From: Blastochloris tepida
GTDB lineage: Bacteria; Pseudomonadota; Alphaproteobacteria; Rhizobiales; Xanthobacteraceae
Length of the DNA: 64,000 bases
Assembly (NCBI RefSeq): GCF_003966715.1
Contig: NZ_AP018907.1
Coordinates: forward strand, 1,848,001-1,912,000
Direction of reading: 5' to 3'
A program made the position numbers and the translations under genes. Positions within the stretch are counted from its first letter, which is position 1, and every line of letters starts with the position of its first letter. Below the pieces are notes generated by a model. That model was not told the origin of the DNA. It saw only the letters and a list, made by a program, of their open reading frames with translations, and did no database searches. Shown here in pieces: positions 56,554-64,000 of this stretch.

Positions 56554-56859
56554 GGTCTTGATCCTTCAGGCGCGCCCGTCGTGCCAGGCGCTCGGGATTG
56601 AGGTCATCCTCGACCGGCACGGACCGGTCGATACATTGCGATACGTTCCGACGAGGCGCCGACTGCGGCCCCCTCGCCTCCCGGGCGCAGCGACGCCCGC
56701 CCGGGGAACACCGCTGCCGCGGACACCGCCGCGGCAGAGATCAGATGGTTTCCGGCGAATCGCGAAGGGACACCGGAAACGGTCCCGCCGAAACCCCGCG
56801 CTGCCGCGATTTCCGGCGGCTGTGATGTGGCGCTCCGGCCCTGCGGGCCGGACCCCGCA
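56554..56859. repeat. 306-base gap between rpsM and rpsK with a degraded family C repeat
   Basis: No gene fits here. GCGAAGGGACACCGGAAACG followed by GTCCCGCCGAAA occurs at 56764-56795, with GATTTCCGGCGG at 56808. This matches the family C pattern but is degraded. GACCGGTCGATACATTGCGA at 56622-56641 may be leader sequence. Ribosomal operons usually have tight spacing here, so this is likely an insertion between cotranscribed genes. Confidence 0.6.
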
Positions 56860-57228
<369 letters not shown>

Positions 57229-57396
57229 GGTTCTTCTCCTGCGGCAACCGAGCCGCTGATCTCATGGCGGCCGGTCTTCTGGGTGTCGTGCGCCCGAAGA
57301 GGACCGGCGAAACGGGTACGCGGCACCCGGCCCTCCTCGGAAGACCCGGCGCCGTCCAAATGCTGTGCCGGGTCATACTGTCAGTTGCGAGGTCCG

Positions 57397-57993
57397 TCAA
57401 CCTCTTGCGGCGACCGCGCCGAGAACCTGGCCGATCGCTTCGGTCACCTCGTCGATGGTCTTCATGCCGTCGACCTCCTTGAGGAGACCCTTCGTGCGGT
57501 AGTAGTCCGACAGCGGCGCGGTCTGGGCCGTGTAGGCGCTCAGCCGCTGCTTCAGCGCCTCCGGATTGTCGTCGGCGCGAACCGCTTCGCCGCGCGCCGT
57601 CATCTCGGCGACGCGAGTCTCGATTCGCTTCACCAGGGCCGAGTGGTCGACGACCAGCTCGACCACGCCGTCGAGCTTCAGCCCCTTCTCCGCCAGCATC
57701 CGGCCCAGCGCCTCGGCCTGGCCGGGGGTGCGCGGAAAGCCGTCGAGCACGAAGCCGTTCCTGCAGTCGTCCTGGTCGATCCGGTCGGCGACGATGGCCA
57801 CCACCACCTCGTCCGGGACCAGCTCGCCGCGGGCCATGATGTCCTTGGCCTTCAGGCCGACCGGCGTGCCCGCCGCCACCGCGGCCCGCAGCATGTCCCC
57901 CGTCGACAACTGAACGATGCCGTGGCGTGCCGTCAGGCGCTGCGCTTGCGTGCCCTTGCCCGCCCCCGGCGGTCCCAACAGCACCAGCCTCAT
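57397..57993 (-). CDS. adk: Adenylate kinase
   Basis: A 198-residue kinase (2 ADP = ATP + AMP). P-loop [14 protein letters not shown] (about 7), AMP site STGDMLR and [11 protein letters not shown]. The lid is short ([19 protein letters not shown]), i.e. the non-zinc short form common in alphaproteobacteria. The ATG overlaps the secY stop (ATGA). Confidence 0.96.
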   Translation of the reverse strand: MRLVLLGPPGAGKGTQAQRLTARHGIVQLSTGDMLRAAVAAGTPVGLKAKDIMARGELVPDEVVVAIVADRIDQDDCRNGFVLDGFPRTPGQAEALGRMLAEKGLKLDGVVELVVDHSALVKRIETRVAEMTARGEAVRADDNPEALKQRLSAYTAQTAPLSDYYRTKGLLKEVDGMKTIDEVTEAIGQVLGAVAARG

Positions 57994-59321
57994 CGACGTC
58001 TCCCCTTCAGGTTCGCTTTCTTGATGAGGTCTCCGTATTGGTGGGCATAGAGGTGGCCCTGAACCTGGGAGACCGTGTCCATGGTCACGCTGACCACGAT
58101 CAGGAGCGACGTTCCCCCGAGATAGAAGGGAACCGCGGCGTAGGAGACCAGGATTTCCGGGATCACGCACACCAGGGCGATATAGATCGCGCCCACCACG
58201 GTGATCCGCGTCAGCACATAGTCGATGTATTCCGCCGTCCGCTCGCCCGGGCGGATGCCGGGGATGAAGCCGCCATACTTCTTGAGATTGTCGGCTGTCT
58301 CCTGCGGATTGAACACGATGGCCGTGTAGAAGAACGTGAAGAACACGATCATCGCCACATAGAGCACCATGAACAGCGGCTGTCCGTGGCCGAGCAGCGA
58401 CGTGACGGTGGTCAGCCAGCCGCCGCTCTGCCCGGCGCTGAAATTGGCCGCCGTCACCGGCAGCAGCAGCAGCGAGGAGGCGAAGATCGGCGGAATGACG
58501 CCGGCCGTGTTCAGCTTCAGCGGCAGGTGCGAGGACTGGCCCTCGAACATGCGGTTGCCGACCTGACGCTTCGGGTACTGGATCAGCAGCCGGCGCTGCG
58601 CGCGCTCCATGAACACCACGAAGGCGACCACGACCGCAGCCATCGCCAGGATGATCAGGATCAGCGCGGTGGAGATCGCGCCCTGGCGGCCGAGTTCGAG
58701 GGTGCTGGCGATGCCCGCCGGCAGCTCCGCGACGATGCCGGCGAAGATGATCAGCGACACCCCATTGCCGACGCCGCGCGCGGTGATCTGCTCGCCGAGC
58801 CACAGCAGGAACATGGTGGCGCCGACCAGCGTGATCGTGGTCGAGATCAAAAAGAACATGCCGGGCTGCGACACCACATTGCCCGAACTCTGCAAGCCGA
58901 GCGCGATGCCCCAGGCCTGGAAACCGGCCAGCACGACGGTGAGATAGCGCGTGTACTGGTTGAGCTGCTTCCGGCCCTGCTCGCCTTCCTTCTTGATCGC
59001 CTCCAGCGTCGGCGACACCGAGGTCAGAAGCTGGATGATGATCGAGGCCGAGATGTACGGCATGATGTTGAGGGCGAAGATGGCCATTCGGCCCACCGCG
59101 CCGCCCGCAAACATGTTGAACATGCCGAGAATGCCGCCCTGCTGCTGCTTGAACAGGTCAGCCAGGGCCTGCGGGTCGATGCCCGGCAGCGGAATGTGGG
59201 TTCCGAGCCGGTACACCACCAGTGCGGCGAGCGTGAACCAGATGCGCCGCTTGAGCTCCTCGGCCTTGCCGAGAGCCGAGAAATTCAAGTTCGCTGCGAG
59301 CTGTTCAGCCGCCGACACCAT
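57990..59321 (-). CDS. secY: Preprotein translocase subunit SecY
   Basis: A 443-residue channel with ten membrane helices. Landmarks are [20 protein letters not shown] (helix 1), [17 protein letters not shown] (near 87, signature) and [18 protein letters not shown] (near 360). It ends [10 protein letters not shown]. It forms the SecYEG pore for protein export. Position after rplO is standard. Confidence 0.97.
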   Translation of the reverse strand: MVSAAEQLAANLNFSALGKAEELKRRIWFTLAALVVYRLGTHIPLPGIDPQALADLFKQQQGGILGMFNMFAGGAVGRMAIFALNIMPYISASIIIQLLTSVSPTLEAIKKEGEQGRKQLNQYTRYLTVVLAGFQAWGIALGLQSSGNVVSQPGMFFLISTTITLVGATMFLLWLGEQITARGVGNGVSLIIFAGIVAELPAGIASTLELGRQGAISTALILIILAMAAVVVAFVVFMERAQRRLLIQYPKRQVGNRMFEGQSSHLPLKLNTAGVIPPIFASSLLLLPVTAANFSAGQSGGWLTTVTSLLGHGQPLFMVLYVAMIVFFTFFYTAIVFNPQETADNLKKYGGFIPGIRPGERTAEYIDYVLTRITVVGAIYIALVCVIPEILVSYAAVPFYLGGTSLLIVVSVTMDTVSQVQGHLYAHQYGDLIKKANLKGRRR

Positions 59322-59376
59322 GACCCGCGCTCCTGCTCTCTCTGCTCGCTTCAGATGAGGTCCGCAAGCCGGGAGC

Positions 59377-59862
59377 TCAAGCCGTCTCCGCCACGGCGGC
59401 CGGCTTCTCGATCAGCGTGACCGAGCCGCCCTGCGCCTCGACGGCCGCGCGCGCCGCCGTGGTGGCGTGATTGACCACGAGGTCGACCTTGGCGGTCAGC
59501 TCGCCGGTGGCGAGCAGCCGAACGCCATCCTTGGCACGGCGCAGCACGCCGGCCTCGACCAGCTCGGCGACCGTCACAGGCTTCGACGTGTCGAGCTTGC
59601 CGGCCGTCAGCGCCCGCTGCAGCCGCTCCAGCGTCAGCTCGTTGTAGTCGAGACGGAAAATGTTGTTGAAGCCGCGCTTCGGCAGGCGCCGGTGCAGCGG
59701 CATCTGGCCGCCCTCGAAGCCCTTGATGCGCACGCCCGAACGCGCGGTCTGGCCCTTGCCGCCGCGACCGCCGGTCTTGCCCATGCCGGAGCCGATGCCG
59801 CGGCCCACCCGCAGACGCGACTTGCGCGCGCCGGCATTGTCCTTGATCTCGTTGAGTTTCAT
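59377..59862 (-). CDS. rplO: 50S ribosomal protein L15
   Basis: A 161-residue protein. It opens [36 protein letters not shown] (Gly/Arg-rich), then [17 protein letters not shown]-terminal AEAQGG...EKPAAV completes it. It is placed between rpmD and secY. Confidence 0.96.
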   Translation of the reverse strand: MKLNEIKDNAGARKSRLRVGRGIGSGMGKTGGRGGKGQTARSGVRIKGFEGGQMPLHRRLPKRGFNNIFRLDYNELTLERLQRALTAGKLDTSKPVTVAELVEAGVLRRAKDGVRLLATGELTAKVDLVVNHATTAARAAVEAQGGSVTLIEKPAAVAETA

Positions 59863-59887
59863 CGCTTGATCTCCGCGCGCGCGCCTC

Positions 59888-60085
59888 TCAAGCGCCCTTA
59901 ACCACGCGCACGAGGTGCGCGACCTTGTCGATCATGCCACGCACGGACGGAGTATCCGGCAACGTGCGGCGGCGCCCGATCTTGTTGAGGCCGAGGCCGA
60001 TCAGCGTGGCGCGCTGATCCTGCCGGCGCCGGATCGGGCTGCCGGTCTGCTCGACCGTGACGGTGTTCTCCGCGGGGTTGGCCAT
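59888..60085 (-). CDS. rpmD: 50S ribosomal protein L30
   Basis: A 65-residue protein, normal for L30. It shows [43 protein letters not shown] and ends [10 protein letters not shown]. Lies 131 bases after rpsE and 25 before rplO. Confidence 0.96.
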   Translation of the reverse strand: MANPAENTVTVEQTGSPIRRRQDQRATLIGLGLNKIGRRRTLPDTPSVRGMIDKVAHLVRVVKGA

Positions 60086-60216
60086 TTGCGGCTCCGTTCG
60101 TCCCGAGCGGTCCCCAACCCGGCTCAGCCGGACCGGTCGCTCCCAATTGTCATTTCAGCGCAACATCCGCTGAAGAACCGGTAACCGATTCTGCGGCGGA
60201 TGGCGCCGGTGTCTGC

Positions 60217-60780
60217 TCAGTCGGTCGCCTCGGCGTCGACGTCGCGGCGGCGGCTCTGCAGGGCCGACACCTTGAGGCCGCGGCGCGCCGCGACCGAGCG
60301 CGGATTGTCCTGGCGCTTCAGCGCGTCGAAGGTCGCCCGCACCATGTTGTAGGGGTTCGAGGACCCCATCGACTTGGCCACCACGTCGGCCATGCCGAGC
60401 GTCTCGAACACCGCGCGCATCGGGCCGCCGGCGATGATGCCGGTACCGGCCGGGGCGGCACGCAGGAACACGCGGCCGGCACCGTGATGGCCGGCGATGT
60501 CGTGGTGCAGCGTGCGGCCTTCGCGCAGCGGCACCCGGATCATCGCCCGCTTGGCCGACTCGGTGGCCTTGCGGATCGCTTCCGGAACCTCGCGCGCCTT
60601 GCCGTGACCGAAGCCGACGCGGCCCTTCTGGTCGCCGACGACGACGAGCGCGGCGAAGCCGAAGCGACGACCACCCTTCACCACCTTGGCGACGCGATTG
60701 ATGTGGACGAGCTTGTCGACGAAGCCGCTGTCGCGGTCTTCGCGATCACGATCCCGATCGCGCTGACGCTCTCTCGCCAT
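60217..60780 (-). CDS. rpsE: 30S ribosomal protein S5
   Basis: A 187-residue protein. The dsRBD-like part is [19 protein letters not shown], with [21 protein letters not shown] following; the C-terminal LRPAPAGTG-like region is [19 protein letters not shown]. The N-terminus has an Arg/Asp-rich run [17 protein letters not shown], longer than in E. coli. S5 guards decoding accuracy. Confidence 0.96.
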   Translation of the reverse strand: MARERQRDRDRDREDRDSGFVDKLVHINRVAKVVKGGRRFGFAALVVVGDQKGRVGFGHGKAREVPEAIRKATESAKRAMIRVPLREGRTLHHDIAGHHGAGRVFLRAAPAGTGIIAGGPMRAVFETLGMADVVAKSMGSSNPYNMVRATFDALKRQDNPRSVAARRGLKVSALQSRRRDVDAEATD

Positions 60781-60821
60781 TTCAGTCTATCTCCTCGGGA
60801 CGTCCCGTCCCCTCGAATCCG

Positions 60822-61184
60822 TCAGAATTCCAGGCCGCCCTCGCGGGCCGCTTCGGCGAGCGCCTTCACGCGCCCATGATAAAGAAAGGCGCCGCGGTCG
60901 AACACAACCTGCTTGACACCCTTGGCGACGGCGCGCTCGGCGACCAGCTTGCCCACCGTCTTGGCGGCGGCGATGTTGGCGCCGGTCTTCAGCGTCGCGC
61001 GCAGGTCCTTCTCCAGCGAGGAGGCCGCGCACAGCGTGACGCCCTGCGCGTCGTCGATGACCTGGGCGTAGATGTGCAAGCCCGAGCGGTGCACCGACAG
61101 CCGCGGCCGGCCGTTCGCCGCCGCCTTGAGGGCACGGCGCACGCGGTGAACGCGGCGGGCCGTGACGAGAGAGTTCTTGGCCAT
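60822..61184 (-). CDS. rplR: 50S ribosomal protein L18
   Basis: A 120-residue 5S rRNA-binding protein. It reads [56 protein letters not shown] and [28 protein letters not shown]. Normal length. It sits 12 bases after rplF and 41 before rpsE. Confidence 0.96.
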   Translation of the reverse strand: MAKNSLVTARRVHRVRRALKAAANGRPRLSVHRSGLHIYAQVIDDAQGVTLCAASSLEKDLRATLKTGANIAAAKTVGKLVAERAVAKGVKQVVFDRGAFLYHGRVKALAEAAREGGLEF

Positions 61185-61196
61185 GTCAGCGCCCCG

Positions 61197-61730
61197 TTAC
61201 TTCTTCTTGCCTTCCTTGCGGAAGATGAATTCGCCGGCGTACCTCACGCCCTTGCCCTTGTAGGGCTCCGGCGGACGGAACTCGCGGATCTCGGCCGAGA
61301 CCTGCCCGACCTTCTGCTTGTCGATGCCCGACACCACGATCTCGGTCGGCTTCGGCGTCGCGATCTGGATCCCTTCGGGGATCGGATAGATCACGTCGTG
61401 CGAATAGCCGAGCGCGAGCTGCAGGTTCTTGCCCTGCACCGCAGCGCGATAGCCGACGCCGGTGATTTCGAGCTTGTCCTCGTAGCCCTTGGTGACGCCA
61501 ACCACGAGGTTGTTCACCAGAGTGCGGGACAGGCCCCACATCGCGCGGTGGCGCTGAGTGTCCTGGCGCGGCTTCACGTGGATCTGGGCGCCGTCGAGGG
61601 TGACCTCGACCTCGTCGACCAGAACCACCGACAGTTCGCCCTTCGGACCCTTGACCTTGACGGTCTGGCCGTTGACCTGGGCAGTCACGCCACCCGGCAC
61701 CGGCACCGCCTTCTTACCAATTCGAGACAT
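61197..61730 (-). CDS. rplF: 50S ribosomal protein L6
   Basis: A 177-residue protein. [20 protein letters not shown] opens it, with [20 protein letters not shown] and [14 protein letters not shown] midway. The end [20 protein letters not shown] is the L6 signature. It lies near the GTPase-associated centre. Confidence 0.97.
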   Translation of the reverse strand: MSRIGKKAVPVPGGVTAQVNGQTVKVKGPKGELSVVLVDEVEVTLDGAQIHVKPRQDTQRHRAMWGLSRTLVNNLVVGVTKGYEDKLEITGVGYRAAVQGKNLQLALGYSHDVIYPIPEGIQIATPKPTEIVVSGIDKQKVGQVSAEIREFRPPEPYKGKGVRYAGEFIFRKEGKKK

Positions 61731-61747
61731 GCTGATCCCTCCCCCGC

Positions 61748-62143
61748 TTAGAACACGGTGCAGAGGATTTCGCCGCCGACATTCAGCGAGCGCGCCTCGT
61801 GATCGGCCATCACGCCCTTGGGCGTCGAGATGATGGCGATGCCGAGACCGTTCATGACGTGCGGCAGCGTGTCGACGGAAGCGTAGACGCGGCGGCCCGG
61901 CTTCGACACGCGGTCGATGCTCTTGATCACCGGCTGGCCGTCGAAATACTTCAGCTCGACCTCGAACTCCGTGCGGCCCGAGGCGTGCTCGGTGGTGGTG
62001 TAGCCGCGGATGAAGCCCTCGGACTTCAGCACGTCCAGCACGCGCATGCGCAGCTTCGAGCCCGGCGTCGACACCGAGTTGCGGCGGCGCATCTGGGCGT
62101 TACGGATACGGGTGATCATGTCCCCGATCGGATCATTCGACAT
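61748..62143 (-). CDS. rpsH: 30S ribosomal protein S8
   Basis: A 131-residue protein binding 16S rRNA helix 21 and, in many bacteria, repressing the spc operon. It reads [41 protein letters not shown] and [30 protein letters not shown]; the C-terminus GGEILCTVF is standard. Confidence 0.97.
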   Translation of the reverse strand: MSNDPIGDMITRIRNAQMRRRNSVSTPGSKLRMRVLDVLKSEGFIRGYTTTEHASGRTEFEVELKYFDGQPVIKSIDRVSKPGRRVYASVDTLPHVMNGLGIAIISTPKGVMADHEARSLNVGGEILCTVF

Positions 62144-62156
62144 GACGCGACCCTCC

Positions 62157-62462
62157 TCACCAGGACGACTTGACGAGCCCGGGGATCAGCCCCTGCGAGC
62201 CGAGCTCACGCAGCGCGACGCGGCTCACCTTGAGCTTGCGGTAGTTCGCCCGCGGACGCCCGGTGACCTCGCAGCGGTTGCGGATGCGCACCTTCGAAGA
62301 GTTGCGCGGCAGTTCCGCCAGCTTGAGCCGGGCGGCGAAGCGCTCCTCGATCGGCAGCGACTTGTCGTCGGCGATCGCCTTCAGCCTCGCGCGCTTGGGC
62401 GCATACTGCTCAGCCAGCTTGCGCCGGCGCTTGTTCTTCTCGATGGCACTGGTCTTGGCCAT
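62157..62462 (-). CDS. rpsN: 30S ribosomal protein S14
   Basis: A 101-residue protein of the long, zinc-free (C-minus) form, with only one cysteine. It reads [69 protein letters not shown] and ends [10 protein letters not shown]. Confidence 0.97.
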   Translation of the reverse strand: MAKTSAIEKNKRRRKLAEQYAPKRARLKAIADDKSLPIEERFAARLKLAELPRNSSKVRIRNRCEVTGRPRANYRKLKVSRVALRELGSQGLIPGLVKSSW

Positions 62463-62497
62463 GTGTCACTCCGTGTTCCGCGTCTGAGACGCTTGTC

Positions 62498-63160
62498 TCA
62501 CTGCCGGAAGGGGAAATTGAAGTGGCGAAGCAGCGCGCGCGCTTCCTCGTCGGTGCGCGCGGTCGTGCAGACGACAATGTCGAGACCCCAAATCTGCTCG
62601 ACCTTGTCGTAGTTGATCTCCGGGAACACGATGTGCTCCTTGAGACCGAGCGCGTAGTTGCCGCGCCCGTCGAAGCTCTTCGGCGACAGGCCCCGGAAGT
62701 CCCGCACGCGCGGCAGAGCCATGGTCACGAGACGGTCGAGGAACTCGTACATCCGCGTGCTGCGCAGCGTGACCTTGGCGCCGATCGCCTGGCCCTCGCG
62801 CAGCTTGAACGTGGCGATCGACTTCCGCGCATTGGTGATCACCGGCTTCTGGCCGGCGATCAGCCCGAGGTCGCTGGCCGCGTTCTCGACCTTCTTGCGG
62901 TCGGCCGTGCCTTCGCCCACGCCCATGTTGAGGACGACCTTCTCGATGGCCGGCACCTCGAACTTGTTCTTGTAGCCGAACTCCTCGATCAGCTTCGGCC
63001 GAATGACCTCCTCATAGTAGGTCTTCAGCCGCGGCGTCGGGATCACGACCGCCTCGCCGCCCTCGGCGCGCGGCGCCTTGGCGGCCGCCTTCGCGCCCTT
63101 CTCGGGAGCCTTGTCCTTCTTCGGCGCCTTGGCGCCGTCCTTCGGATTCTTGTCAGCCAT
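62498..63160 (-). CDS. rplE: 50S ribosomal protein L5 with N-terminal extension
   Basis: A 220-residue protein; the L5 core is about 180 residues ([80 protein letters not shown]). The first ~40 residues are a Lys/Ala/Pro-rich extension ([20 protein letters not shown]). L5 binds 5S rRNA and contacts S13. The ATG overlaps the rplX stop by eight bases (ATGGCTGA), which supports this start and hence the extension. Confidence 0.95.
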   Translation of the reverse strand: MADKNPKDGAKAPKKDKAPEKGAKAAAKAPRAEGGEAVVIPTPRLKTYYEEVIRPKLIEEFGYKNKFEVPAIEKVVLNMGVGEGTADRKKVENAASDLGLIAGQKPVITNARKSIATFKLREGQAIGAKVTLRSTRMYEFLDRLVTMALPRVRDFRGLSPKSFDGRGNYALGLKEHIVFPEINYDKVEQIWGLDIVVCTTARTDEEARALLRHFNFPFRQ

Positions 63161-63470
63161 CGATCCGTTCTCCCGACCGCTTGGCAATGCGCACCTTGCG
63201 GCCGTCATCAAGCACCTGGAAACCGACGCGGGTCGGCTTGCCGTCCTTGGGGTCGGCGACCGCGAGGTTCGAAAGCTGGATCGGCGCCTCCTTCGAGACG
63301 ATGCCGCCCTGCTGGGATTGGGTCTGGCGCTGATGGCGCTTCACGACGTTGACGCCACGCACCAGGGCGCGGCCCTCGCTCGGGCGCACCTCGATCACCT
63401 CGCCGGACCGGCCCTTGTCGCGCCCGGTCAGCACGACGACCTTGTCCCCTTTGCGGATTTTCGCCGCCAT
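63153..63470 (-). CDS. rplX: 50S ribosomal protein L24
   Basis: A 105-residue assembly-initiator protein. It reads [29 protein letters not shown] (KOW motif), [17 protein letters not shown] and [20 protein letters not shown]. Its ATG shares one base with the rplN stop. Confidence 0.96.
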   Translation of the reverse strand: MAAKIRKGDKVVVLTGRDKGRSGEVIEVRPSEGRALVRGVNVVKRHQRQTQSQQGGIVSKEAPIQLSNLAVADPKDGKPTRVGFQVLDDGRKVRIAKRSGERIDG

Positions 63471-63838
63471 CACAGCACCTCCGGGGCGAGCGAGATGATC
63501 TTCATGTGGTTCTTGGCGCGGAGCTCGCGCGGCACCGGTCCGAAGATACGGGTGCCGATCGGCTCCTTCTGATTGTTGATCAGGACCGCGGCGTTGCGGT
63601 CGAAGCGGATCACCGATCCGTCGGGGCGGCGGATGTCCTTGGCGGTGCGCACGACGACCGCCTTCATCACGTCGCCCTTCTTGACGCGACCGCGCGGGAT
63701 CGCCTCCTTGACCGACACCACGATGATGTCGCCGACATGGGCGTACTTGCGCTTCGAGCCGCCCAGCACCTTGATGCACATGACACGGCGCGCGCCGGAA
63801 TTGTCCGCCACGTCGAGATTGGTCTGCATCTGAATCAT
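63470..63838 (-). CDS. rplN: 50S ribosomal protein L14
   Basis: A 122-residue protein, fully conserved. It reads [53 protein letters not shown] and [18 protein letters not shown] end. It sits at the subunit interface. It lies 80 bases after rpsQ. Confidence 0.97.
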   Translation of the reverse strand: MIQMQTNLDVADNSGARRVMCIKVLGGSKRKYAHVGDIIVVSVKEAIPRGRVKKGDVMKAVVVRTAKDIRRPDGSVIRFDRNAAVLINNQKEPIGTRIFGPVPRELRAKNHMKIISLAPEVL

Positions 63839-63918
63839 GACGCACCGTCCTCTCGCGGTCGCGCGACACTCAAAATGGGTGCCTCGCGGGGATTCTTATT
63901 GTTCGACGGAAAATGCCG

Positions 63919-64000
63919 TCACTTGCTCTCGTCTTCGACCACGATCCAGCGCTTCAGCTTCGAGATCGGGGCGTGCTCCATGATGGCCACGGTGTCGCCG
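63919..64000 (-). CDS. rpsQ: 30S ribosomal protein S17 (C-terminal fragment, cut by window)
   Basis: The last 27 codons (GDTVAIMEHAPISKLKRWIVVEDESK) are those of S17, in the frame leading to a TGA stop. The rest lies beyond the right edge. It is the expected gene upstream of rplN in the spc operon order. Confidence 0.93.
   Translation of the reverse strand, partial: GDTVAIMEHAPISKLKRWIVVEDESK

Overview
The window reads as chromosomal DNA of a high-GC alphaproteobacterium, most likely of the order Hyphomicrobiales (Rhizobiales). Pointers are an ATP12-type F1-ATPase chaperone, an alphaproteobacterial spc/alpha ribosomal operon with adk after secY, DUF1045 and hexapeptide-transferase phosphonate genes, a DUF2336 protein and dense GC-rich coding with long antisense open frames. 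A photosynthetic or methylotrophic relative is possible, but nothing here fixes the genus. No phage, IS element, rRNA or CRISPR array was seen; one tRNA (Leu, GAG) is present.

Layout. 1-9.8 kb: a GST fragment, small conserved proteins (DUF599, DUF3253), a YdcF-like envelope protein, the queuosine pair (VUT-family transporter and queC), isovaleryl-CoA dehydrogenase, a GGDEF/EAL protein and mgtE. 9.9-15.8 kb: two tandem NodB polysaccharide deacetylases, tRNA-Leu, a short FliN, lipB, an acylphosphatase and a CFA synthase. 16-22 kb: propionyl-CoA carboxylase subunits pccA and pccB, separated by a DUF4010 membrane protein and two small secreted proteins. 22-29 kb: ATP12 chaperone, HAD phosphatase, RluC-type pseudouridine synthase, L33, and ackA with a MaoC/phosphate-acyltransferase fusion. 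29-30 kb: about 1 kb with no convincing gene, including an AT-rich patch.

30.3-43.5 kb holds a full carbon-phosphorus lyase island. phnGHIJKLMN is a tightly overlapping minus-strand operon. The divergent repressor phnF faces it across a perfect palindrome. phnCDEE (ABC importer) follows, and a hexapeptide transferase plus a 2H-phosphoesterase-like DUF1045 protein diverge from phnC. Together they import and dismantle alkylphosphonates to phosphate. No classical phnP lies in the window, and the DUF1045 protein could fill that step.

43.5-54.4 kb: cutA, nadK, an orphan CheY-like regulator with an Hpt protein, a DUF2336 protein ending in pentapeptide repeats, a lytic transglycosylase-like protein, a MaoC/CoA-lyase pair, a HigBA-type toxin-antitoxin, rarA and a DegP-type protease. 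54.5-64 kb: the minus-strand ribosomal run rpsQ-rplN-rplX-rplE-rpsN-rpsH-rplF-rplR-rpsE-rpmD-rplO-secY-adk-rpsM-rpsK-rpoA-rplQ, closed by a terminator.

The least explained structure is a set of at least three families of intergenic palindromic repeats (called A, B and C below). They sit at many operon ends and inside two operons (phnD/phnE and rpsM/rpsK).
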